DNA of 64,000 nt from the NCBI GenBank assembly GCA_003864495.1, contig ML133471.1:1584001-1648000 (forward strand), in the 5' to 3' direction. A program made the translations under genes and the position numbers. The DNA is from Nemopilema nomurai (Eukaryota > Cnidaria > Scyphozoa > Rhizostomeae > Rhizostomatidae). Shown one piece after another: positions 35,801 through 47,800 of this stretch (positions are counted from its first letter, which is position 1; every line of letters starts with the position of its first letter). The notes beneath the pieces were generated by a model that made no database searches, was not told the origin of the DNA, and was given only the letters and a program-made list of their open reading frames with translations.

Positions 35801-38800
35801 CACTCAGCGGACGCTTTTTGCTATGACTTGCAGGCTAACAATCGAGGAAGAAGGTTGCGCACGAATTTTGAATAGAAGGGACACAAGAAAGCTGTTGGTG
35901 CAACTTGTGAATTGTCTTGGGACAGATGATGCAGGTACGATTTTTTGGAGTCTACTATTGTTGTGATTACAATATCACAATTACAATAATTATTGACAGA
36001 TCACAATTAGGCAGTATAACAAAAAGCAGCGGGCTAAACTTCCAACTGGCTGAGAGCTTGTGTGGTAAGTCAGGTGGTTTTTCACGCCGCCAAGTCAATC
36101 AAGATTTGTGCCCTATCCTATGTTGTGATAAGAATGACCTGCAAATTTTCGTGTTAGCGAGGCTAAAGCAAAGGAGAGGCTAGGCTTTTCCAGTTGATAT
36201 GTTCCGCTTTTACGGTTAACAGTTTGTTATAAACATAAACTTTGGCAGACATCATAAACTTTGACTAACATCTCGACGAAGTAGAGAAAAGTTCTTTGTT
36301 GGGGCTACGCCTGCAGTTTGCCCTCCAGGATAGTACATGCCTTGAGTCTCATTACACTGAATGGTTATCAATGAAGTGGTTTCACAAGGCAGCACCGCCG
36401 CCACAGTGGCTGTATTGTGGGCACATGCGTTGAACACTTTACACCTCTTCCTCAGCTTTTGCACTTATATGTCACAGAATGTCAGGACGTTTGTTACTAC
36501 AAATATTTTATTGATTTAACTTGTTGATATGTTTCTGTAGAAGTTGAATCAACCACGAAGTACTCCATTTCCTTAAGCTCACTCCAGTAGTTGTCGTTAG
36601 TCTCTTGAGTCTTACTTAGAATTGGCCAAAGAAGCAAGCGCCTTGTAATTACAACCATACACTAGTTTTGAAACTTGCCAGATGGATTTTGACAAATTCG
36701 CTTTGAGTGATAGTTGGGTATCTGGATCATTAGTGTCGCTGCATTCAGTTAGCTGCTGGGCTGGACAACGAGAATGACTGCCTTATTTTTGACATATGAT
36801 AACTGAAAATCAAGAGTAATTTCAAGATATTTGTGGTCCTCTCTGCAAGAGAATTTCAATTGATGATTGATTGTTTGGTGGGGGGAGGGATCCGGATTAA
36901 AGAGGATGCGCCACTGCAGAGCCTAGTATCCAAGTAGCGGATCAGACTGCTACTCTAGAACATTGATCTATGATCCATTGGTACTTTAGGACTAGTTCGA
37001 CGTTTTTCATGATATTTTCTGTCAAGTTCTTGAGACATGATTATAGGCCTAAGTTTTGGGAATGTCGAAAGGATTGATGCTCGTACTTTTTTCTATTTTA
37101 AGCACTATATGTGTGGCGTTAAATATCCAAAAGTACCAGATTGACGAAATTTGTAGATCATTTTATGACCTTTGATACGGTTGTGGCCAACGCATTGACC
37201 AATGCGTAACTAAGGATTGGATGAGTTAATTCAACCATTGACGTACATCAGTCGTAGGATTTTGGTCAAGTGCGCTCATCGCTAATACAGTTCCTTATTC
37301 TAGCCTGTCTAAGTGCTCTGCATTGTAATCAATGCACATATCAGCCTTAACCAATCCAGGGATAATACCTTTTTTGTCGGATAATGTTTCAATAACGCAA
37401 ATCAAGATCATCTTATGTAGCTTTTGGTCTGGTTTCGGCTCGTCTGCGATTCTTGCTTTGCACACTTATTCAGCTTTATTACGTACGTCTTTGTTCATCT
37501 TAGTTTAATCTCGGAAGTATTAAAGTATTGGCTTCAACACTGGTTGATAGTTATCGGCAGTGTTTGGCGAATCAATTACTCTTTTGTATCGTTGGTATTT
37601 TGCGCTATTTGGTTGGTTGTTAGTTGTGAAAGTGCTGTCCGTAAAAGCCATGATGCAGTTTGGGCACTTTCTCCCGGAGTGACTTCGTTCAGTTAATCCA
37701 CTTCCTCTCGGCCAATCTCTCCTCCACTTCTCCGCCCATCCGTTTCTCTGCCCCTCCGCTTCCCTGCCCCTCCGCTTCCCTGCCCCTCCGTTTCTCCGCC
37801 CCCTCTGCTTCTCAGCTTCACCGCTTCTCTGCCCCTCCGCTTCCCTGCCCCTCCGTTTCTCCGCCCCCTCTGCTTCTCGGCTTCACCGCTTCTCGGCTTC
37901 ACCGCTTCTCGGCTTCACCGCTTCTCGGCTTCACCGCTTCTCGGCTTCAACGCTTCTTCACCCCTCCGCTTCTTCGCCCCCTCTGCTTCTCGGCTTCACC
38001 GCTTCTCGGCATCGCCGCTTGGTTTTCCATTTCCGTCCTCGAGATCTGGTGGCGCTGGCACCCAGGGTTAACTTCAAGCGGTTGTTGGGCTTGATGTTCT
38101 TGTGGGTTGGCTTTGACAGCTTGCATCGGAAAAGAGTGACTGAGTGACGCAGAGCGAAATACGAAGTACGAAAGCATGCACCTTTACTTTTTGTGGACAA
38201 AGCAACTGGAAAAAATGGATTCGGAAAAAAGCAGTTCTGGTCCGTAAAACTCCGCATAACCGCGTCACCCATGATGCAAATTTTTCCTTAAAATGTTGAG
38301 ATATGAAAAAGGTTCAGTTTTCTAGAACATTGTTTGAAATATGTAGTAGCACTTTTCAAAGTTTGCGATTTGAAAATATCCTTGTTTCTCACGTGATAGT
38401 TGACTGCGTTTCATGCAACTGTCACATGGGCTACTGGCTAAAATGCAGATGCAGATGCAATCATCATATAATGCATATGTCGATGCATCATAGTTACATT
38501 TGCAATGTGATCTATATTCCATACTGAGTCAGAATCACTTCCCATTAATGAAGGTAACGATTAATTGCATCGACACTTATTTGCTTACTCGGCAGCCTCT
38601 GATGTTGTATGAATCCATAGAAAGTATTTTGCCATGCATAGAAGTCTTGCTATGCTAAGTATAGGACGGTTCAGACTAGCAAGAGAATGCTTAATTACCA
38701 AGTGATTTACCAAGTGATGTGTACATAACCGATTAAGAGCCGCTGCGATTGCGCAGTTTAAGATGATCAAGGGTTCCCACTAGAATGGTCTTGTGGGCCT

Positions 38801-41800
38801 GCAGATACGCGATGCGACAGTCAAACCAATCGAACCACAGCAACGAGTAGAAGATAGTTGGCAGGATGTCATTTTGCCCAAACATCAGAATTTACTTTTC
38901 ATTCAACGAGGACTGGAAGAGACTGTTGCTGGGTACCATGACGGCCATAATGGCTGCGCCAATCTCGTTCCTGAATGCTCTTCTCCTTACTGCCTTGATG
39001 AAGACCAAACAAATTAATGCGACTTCAACCAACTTTATAATAGCCGTCATCGCAACGTCAGATCTTCTCAGCGGGCTGGGGGCATTACCCTTGGTATCGT
39101 ACACCATTTTGAGCGGGGGCGCCAACGGCTGCCTGCAACAGGCTCTAAGCTATGTCCTGGCCCCCGGCTTAGGGACCGTTTCGGCATCGCTTACAATTGT
39201 GTTGGCCCTGGATCGATACGTGCACATCAACCCGAGTCGAGAGCAGCCACCAGGTTTCCAGAAGATGTTCAAGCAGCCGTTCATAAGTGTTGTGATCTGC
39301 TTGGCTTGGCTCATTTCCTTCACGAGCCCGGTTATGAGTCTGTTGCTTAGCAGCGACTCCTCTCTGCACGGCCTCTATCTGCTTATTGTCGCAGTCTTTG
39401 TGTTCGTGATGGTGATTCTCGTTTCGTTCCTCTACACGAGAGCCTACTGTCGTATACGCAACTTTGTCAGCAGTAGTCCAGTCCATCACATGGAAGACGG
39501 CACTGCCACTAGACCCCGCTATCTCTGCAGTCTTTTCAAAACCGTTCTGGTTCTCCTCATCACCATACTCGTATCGTATGTCCCTTTTTCGACTGGCACC
39601 ATTATCAGCTCTACGTACATACTGTTTGGAATCAAACAAGGACGAGACGCTGTCCTTTCCTTCTCGCAAAGCACAATGCCGTTGTTGTTCACTGCCCGTT
39701 TGGCCAGCCCTATGATTGTGCTCTGGCACAACAGGGCCGCCTGCTCCTGGATCAAAGGACATTTCTGCAAATTCGCCCGGAAGACCAAGACTACCACCAA
39801 CAGTTGACACCTTGAAAATATGACACAGTTCTAGGTGACGTCACGCGGTACATGTTGTTGTGGATGTTCCATCGCTAGCTAGCCAAAGCATCGGATTTTT
39901 CTTTTTAATTCTTGAAGGTCCAACCTGGTATCTTCGCTCAACATATTAGAACAAGTGTTTGTGAAGAAGCTTAAGATAATGTTATCTGTAAAGTGTCGTT
40001 TATGTAAAGTGATCTGCTGGGCATGGTAATGTAAACGAAGATTACGAGAAGGCTTTCGTCGTTAAACGGGAACATTGTTGCATGTACAGCCTTCAATTCA
40101 TTCCATTCACATGCGGCTGAAAACATACATTTTCAAATACGCTTGAGTTTGTCATCTGATACACGTTGAAGTGAGTAATCAGAATAAGCACGGAAATTAA
40201 TTTCCGTGAACAAGTGCTTTGCGGTACAAAACCTCACGAGCTTGCTTGAAATAGCGGAACCAGTTTTTGCACATGTAAAGTACTTTTTCGTCCGACACTC
40301 CTCAGAGTAAACAAACGTCGGAAAATAACCAAAAACTGACCGAATAAATAGCCAGATGCGGGTGATAAGAAGAGCGCATGATTGGTGACAAGAGGGTGAT
40401 AAGAAGAGCGCATGATTGGTTATAATTGACCAATCAGTGTTACTTAACACCAAAAATTAGAAGAGCCTAATGGAAAAGACGAACTCTTTCTGTCTACAAG
40501 GAATGGGATTCTCCATTGAAATGTAGACAGAATTAAAAACACCTAGGTGAAAAGACGACCTAGCTTGCCCGATTATACGAAATTGTCGTCACTGTATGTT
40601 TTGGCGCAATCAGATGTTGCCCTATAGCCGAATCGCAATTAATTTGGGCATTGCGTCTTTTACAATTTCGACGCAGCTGCTCTCTTTCTCCAGACATTTT
40701 GGTCCTTATGCTCGTGGGAACATGCTGTTTTATTCTTTCCTCCAATCCTTGAGTAGTGCGTGCTACACACCGACTGAACTTTTTTATGGGCAGGAACGCA
40801 ATCCTTTTTGGTAGAGGAAAACATGGTCTTAGCATTATAGAAACATGGTCTAAAAGCCAAGCTAAGCGATTTGGCTCACGCTTACTGTGGCACTCCTGTT
40901 GACCGTTGAGATTTTAGTATTCATAAGAACATTGCAAAGCTAAGGTTGTCAAAGACGGTCAAAGAGGGTCACCCTGGTCCAAAGACGATCACCCTGGCCC
41001 AAATGCGGTCACCCTGGCCTAAAGGCGGTCACCCTGGTCCAAAGGCGGTCACCCTGGTCCAAAGGCGGTCACCCTGGCCAAAAGGCGGCCACCCTGGCCC
41101 ATCCTGGCTCAAACGAGCTACACTACTCATACTCTGGGTTTCGGCCAAATTTCTGTAGATTTTTCAATCTTCGATATCCCATATATGCCTAGCAAACGTT
41201 TGTCGAAACTCTAGGGACTTGTACTTGCCTGCATTTTACAAATTTCACTTTTATTAGAAACCGTATCAGTCACGTGTGACTTCCTGAAGTGACTGCATTG
41301 TTTTATCGAGCACCACCACGGATTGGGATTGGAAACGGCCTTCAACTGACGTACACGCGTTGTTGTAGTTGTTGCTCCAACCATGTGCTGAATGGGAAGT
41401 GTTGAAATTAACGCAGAAATGACAGTAGATTGCAATGAAAGTGATGATGGTAATGAAAGTGGGAGTGTGAGAGGAAAAGGCGGCAATCGTTCAATATAAT
41501 GAAGGATAATAACAGTCTAGTTGAAAATTGCGAAATAATTTGGTCTACTGTCAAATCAGCAAAGGTCTGAGAAAAAATCATCGGATTCAGACTTTTAAAT
41601 TGAAAGGAACGGAATTGATCCTTGTGGGAGGATAGTAATTGAGAATTGTGCTAGCACGTCATTTTGCATGTACTTGAGCCATCTGCTGTTGACAAAGGAG
41701 GTGACTTTATAATCGAAAATAGTTTGCAAATTGCTTATTTGTTCTGAACGCCTGCTTCTTCTGCTTTGTTTGCGCTAATGAAGCTCCACTTTCGTTCAAT

Positions 41801-44800
41801 TTATTGCTCTATATTATTTAAGCCAACATTTGTTGTATATTTGCGGTAGGTCAATTAGTTCTATTCACATTTTCCGCACAGTTCCTCGCGACTAGCTAGG
41901 ACGTGTTTTTGCTGCCAAAAATAAATTCAGATGTCGTGAAAATGCACTTTAATGTTACGCTTGGCTGTGGTGAGCGCGGGTTCCTTCTTGAAGTTGAAAT
42001 TCACTCCACCCATCAACTACTGACAGAAATATCACGTCTGTCCATCTAGTTTCCAGCTGGCTTATTGTGAGGTGCGCTTCAAATGATTGCTGAGTCGTGC
42101 AGTTGTTGTTGTTGTTGTATTTGTTAATACGGCTGCATTTCGAGTAGCAGATGATTGAAGGGAGAAGAAACGGTCGGAGAGTGAATCGTAAAACTTTACC
42201 AAGAAGCTAGACTACGCGAAAGGTGACTGGAATTTCGAGAATGCAGACTTGCAAGTCTTCTCTGCTGGTATTCAACCTGGAAACCAAGTGGGTGAGAGAA
42301 CTGACTGGCTGCGCTTTGGTCATCCTCTCCATCGTGACGTGCACATTGAACGGCCTGTTGCTCGTGGCCTTCTTCAGGACCAAGCAGTGCCGTCTGAACA
42401 CGTCCACCGTCGTGATAACATCCATCCTGGCGTCAGACCTACTCTGCGGCCTCCTCATGTTCCCAGTTCTGGCGGCTGCGACCTTCACGGGACCAACGGG
42501 CTGCGGCTTGTTAATGGCCGCATACGTGCTCGGCGGATTCTTCGGGGACCTTTCCATCAACCTCACGGTGATTTTGACTCTAGATCGTTACAGCCATATG
42601 AACCCTAAAATCGAGCGACCATCCCGGTTTGCCCGCATCTTCCAGCGTCCGTATCTGTACGCGCTTTTGGTACTTGCCATTGTGGTCTCTTTGATAAACA
42701 CGACGGCTTTTGTGCTGACTAGCTCCATTCCAAAGGCGAGCGGAACTCTCAACCTCATTCATTCTTTAATGTTTGTTTTTATCCTCATCTTCCTTTCCCT
42801 TCTGTACATTCGTGGTTATCTTCGAATAAGGGGCTTCGTCGACAACAGCCCGGTGTATCAGGATGAGGCTGGCACCACTGCGAGGCCCCAGTATGTGCGT
42901 CGTCTCTATAGGACTGTTCTAGCATTCATCATTGCCCTGTCCGTTTGCTATGTGCCAATGTCGATCGCCACTGCACTAGGGGCAGCCGACCTTTTGTTTG
43001 AAGTCAGAGGCGCACAGGACATTGCCAAAACCTTTGTTCAATGCGCCTTTCCTTTATTACTGTCAAGTCCACTATCCAGCTCAATTATCATTCTTTGGCT
43101 AAACGTAGAAGCGCGCTCTTGGCTGAAGGGCAGCGCCTGTTGCCACTTGCAGACTACAAGCGTAGATGATGTTGTTACAGACGAACAAGCAAGAGAGAGC
43201 CACTCCGACAACTGAAGTGAGAATGGGCTGTTCCAACTGGGCCTTGTCCGTTTCCGACGGCATTCTGTGTCTCTCGTTCCCGTTCTGGATGGAACATCAT
43301 CAGAAGTTGTTTTGGATTTCCGATTTGAGCTGTAGCAGACTTTTCCCAACTTTAAACTATATGATGCTTAATGCACCGGAATTCTCCCACATAGAAAGCT
43401 GGTCATCAATAAAAAGTCATCAATGAAAAGTCATCAATGAAAAGTCATCAATGAAAAAAAGACGTTACTCTGATCATTAAGACTCGAGATAGAAATCGAC
43501 ATAGAAGAATTGTTTAATTATAAAATACCTTGCTCTATCTTTGAACTAACCGTTTTTCTTTCCAAAAGTTCTAGATGTAACTCCTTGTTAACTCTTCCCC
43601 AATGATCTATTGAAATATAAGTTGTCAAAACTGATCATGCCCTTGGTATTTTGGCACTTGATGTAGAGATCCTAAGCTGGCGTTAATGCTTTTGCTAGTT
43701 CTGTGTTGCAGAATTTAGTTACGTTGTTCCTTAAATGTCATATTTTACAACAATCATCATTGATTACATTTTCTTTGCTTCGATAAACAATGTTTTAATA
43801 GAGCCAAGTTTTATGAAACTTCAGGCACAGGTTTTGCTTTGGGCTGTTATGATTTCATCAGGCAAAGAGTTCCTTGTTTAAGCTAGGCCCTTTAGAACAG
43901 ATTGATTTAATACCATAATCTGTGCCTTTTATTTGCGGAGCCAGAGTCGCACGTATGATATGTATTGGGAATCACTAGTTTTGGCGAATATCCTTAATGG
44001 TTTCAAAAATTTGTTAACAAATGATTCGAGTTGTTCAGAATATGTACAGGCTGGCAGTGTTTGATTTGGTCTAGTTTGTGGATTATAAACAGATTTTTCA
44101 AGCTTGTACACATTCTCTTATATGAATGAATACGGTTGTTTTCGCTAGCTGTATAGTTCTCCGATTTGTTTTCTCCTGTGCACCTTGACCTTTTTCGCTA
44201 GAAAACGCCCTTGCGCATTTGGTAATATTTTTTTACCAACGTGGGCCCTGCTCTGCATTGCGTACCACCTCCTGGTGATTGTGTACTGTTTTATGTCAGA
44301 ATGCGCCCTCTCAGTGTCATATCATCACCAGTGCTGAGCAGGTGAACAGAACTCGAAAGAGAAACAACAAGAAGAGCAACATTAAAGTATGAATATGATC
44401 GTGATTAAATCTCTCTCCCTCGATCCCTGGTCTCTGCATCTGATGTACTATATAGCTCGGGTCATCCAAAGAGGTTGAGCATGGCGGGGGGTAGGAACCC
44501 GACGCAGCCAGTTCCTGCACCTTTCAGGGCATCATTATTCGTAAGAACTGCGTCTTACATCGTTAGCTGTTTGCATTCTGTTTTAGGATGTAAATATGAC
44601 TGTCAAGGTCGCATTGACTGTAAAGGCAGGGGCAAATTAACGGCATGGATGCAGCTGCCGACCTCTGTGTAATTGTTATGTTGATTAATAACTGGCTTCT
44701 AAGCGAACAGATTTTGAAACCGTCTGTTTGTGCAGTAACTAGAGTCTCTTCTCTTGCATTGCTTGTCTACTAATTAGCCTGGCATAGCTAATTCGAAGAC

Positions 44801-47800
44801 ATTTTGCTTTGCAAAGAAAAATAATTGTAATTTTCTCATCTGAAGTTGGGTTCTTGATATCACCTGCATTCTCTCTGGCAGGCGTAACGCATTAGTTCAC
44901 GCAAGTGCGTAGGAAAGTAAACTGGCACTGCACAGGATAAAAGGAGATCATATTGCCATTCTCATTACTTTTCGCTTGATCAGCATTGATGAACTCAAGT
45001 CGCACTAACAAGCTTTTGAAGCGTGCTTAAATTAGAGAGCTCCATTCAAGCTGAACCTCGCTGAGGAAACACAGATTTGGAATCACGTTGCAGGCAGTAG
45101 CAAGATGTTTGTCTGCCTGAATACCACGGCATACTCGGTCGCCGCGTGTGCACGGAAAAACCTGTGTTTAGGCATCTTCCACTCAGTTCTTTCACCAATC
45201 ACGCTGCTCTTAAACCTGCTCTTGATCGTGGCATTTTTCAAGACGAAGCAACCCATGTCCAATTCGTCGAATTTCTTGATTCTGTGCATCTTGGCATCAG
45301 ATTTGGCCAGCGGAGCTTTGCTCATACCCTTGATTTCGTTTACAAGTTTCACGAGAAAGGCCTTGGGCTGTGCCCTGCCTCGGGGACATTCGACGATTCT
45401 TTCATCGTCTGGTTCTGTGACGTTTCTTCTTACCATCATCCTGTCGGCCAATCGCTATCTACATATGAACCCAAGCATGGAGCAGCCATCAAGGATTAGT
45501 AAAGCATTCAGAAGGCCTTATGTGTATCTAACAGCTGGACTTGTGGTGTTTTTTGCAGTAAGTTATCATACCCTATGTTTGGTAACGGACGAAAGGTTTT
45601 GCGGGAGCCATATAAAGTCTTTAGTCGATAGTTCTATACTGACAGCGTGCCTGCTGTTTTTCATCTTTTCCTATATACATGGATACCTTCGCATAAGGAA
45701 GTTCGTTGACAACAGCCCAATGTACAAGAATCAGGCAGATAGGCCGCTCTACGTCTCTCGGCTGCACAGGCACATCGTGGCTCTCATCATCTTCCTCATC
45801 CTTGGGTACGGCCCGCTCTTGACCCACAAGTTTCTAGTCGGCATCTACGGTCTCTTGGGCGTTAAGAACGGCCCCTTTTGGGCCTGTGTTTTCAATGACG
45901 TCATCATACCAATTCTGTTAATCAGCCGACTGGCTAGTCCGGCGATTGTGCTTTGGCAGAACAGGGAAGTGCGCGCCTGGGTTGCGGTGCGCGCTTGCGG
46001 TTACGTCCATCGCCTTGCCATTTATGGTGGTGCAGCCGCTGCTGTAGTTGGCCCTGCAAATCAAGGATCAGCTGAAGTCTAATGCCGGACATGGTGAAAT
46101 TTGTATGCTAAAGTCCATTTCTCCTGTTGACAATATGCACAATAAACAAGAGGCCTTTTTCTGCTTCGTTAAGTTTGGGGCTGTTTCACTCCAGTTCACG
46201 CGTGTGCAGAAGAAGTGCTGGCTTGTACTTTATCGTCTCTGTAAGATCTGCATTAGGATCAAGGCTTTGCGTACTTGACCGTTGCTACAATCTTTCTTCA
46301 ATTATTTCATTCTGGCGCAACGCAGCTTGGCCCTGGTACCTACCATATCAACAATACCATTTGTTACATGCCTTTGCAGAACAGCCGGGGACAAATCGAG
46401 GTTTTTCTAAATCCAGAAGGCATTTTGCTGTTTAGACTTGCTATTTGCATTTTGCTGTCGAAACGTCTCCATGCTCACAGCATATTTTCATTCGTTTTTG
46501 CGGCGCTTAGAAGGCGCTTAAATTGTCTGCTGTAGTCGAAGCCAAGTGCGCAGCGACTTTGCCCACCGAATCACGTACACCGAATCATGTGCACCGAATC
46601 ACGTGCACCGAATCACGTATACAGAGAAGAAGAAGGCCGAGTAAGCCAATGCAAGCTACAAACATGAGAGGGTTTCAAGGGACTTTCTCACTGCCGTCGC
46701 TTTGTTGCGATTACGTCATTCAGTTATTGTTTAGACGATTACAAAGCAATAACATCGCGTCTCCTTACACGTACGGAGAAAACAATGCAGCGAAAATATT
46801 TCAAGAGTAAACGAAGCCCTAAGGCACGAGAAGCAAAGCATTTCAATTGGAAATGGGAAAGAAGCCCTGAGGCACGAGAAGCAAAGCATTTCAATTGGAA
46901 ATGGGAAAGAAGCCCTGAGGCACGAGAAGCAAAGCATTTCAATTGGAAATGGGAAAGAAGCCCTGAGGCACGAGAAGCAAAGCATTTCAAGAGTAAACGA
47001 AGCCCTGAGGCACGAGAAGCAAAGCATTTCAAGAGTAAATGAAGCCCTGAGGCACGAGAAGCAAAGCATTTCAAGAGTAAATGAAGCCCTGAGGCACGAG
47101 AAGCAAAGCATTTCAAGAGTAAATGAAGCCCTGAGGCACGAGAAGCAAAGCATTTCAAGAGTAAATGAAGCCCTGAGGCACGAGAAGCAAAGCATTTCAA
47201 GAGTAAATGAAGCCCTGAGGCACGAGAAGCAAAGCATTTCAAGAGTAAATGAAGCCCTGAGGCACGAGAAGCAAAGCATTTCAAGAGTAAATGAAGCCCT
47301 GAGGCACGAGAAGCAAAGCATTTCAAGAGTAAATGAAGCCCTGAGGCACGAGAAGCAAAGCATTTCAAGAGTAAATGAAGCCCTGAGGCACGAGAAGCAA
47401 AGCATTTCAATTGGAAATGGGAGAGCCTGTATACATATGCTGTTTGCATTGAAAAGCAAATGAGATGCAAATACAGCACCGGTGTCGACTATAAACGCAG
47501 CAGCTAATTTAAAATGAAACTACAGCTGCCTAGAGATTTGTTTTCTGAGGATTTCGTTTTTAATATTTGCAAATTTAATGCACTCCGTTTTTTAAACTGC
47601 ACAGTGGCCCCCTTTTCGCGATATTTAGTCAACAACCGTTTCAGATAGTCACGTCTCACACTCTTGTCCTCACAGTCTTCCTTCCCAACTGTGAACTTCG
47701 ATATGCATCTATGAGTCACAAAAACGCCTTTATTTTGCAACGAACGTAGTTTCCGAGAAGGGGGTGGAGACTTGTATCACAGAATAGGGAAATGGCAGAA

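Noticed and set aside
37660..38272. Overlapping ORFs on both strands in the C/T-rich tract
   Set aside because: They are low-complexity translations of simple repeats, with no recognisable domain.
39169..39810. 213-codon minus-strand ORF
   Set aside because: Antisense shadow of GPCR 1, with no membrane pattern or domain.
40946..41158. Collagen-like HPGPK ORF
   Set aside because: It comes from a 20-bp minisatellite, whose unit is not a multiple of three. It lacks the Gly-x-y periodicity of true collagen.
46731..47479. Two overlapping 242-246-codon minus ORFs with 14-residue repeats
   Set aside because: Both frames are open because the satellite units are 42 or 48 bases long. Two equally good frames argue against either being selected.
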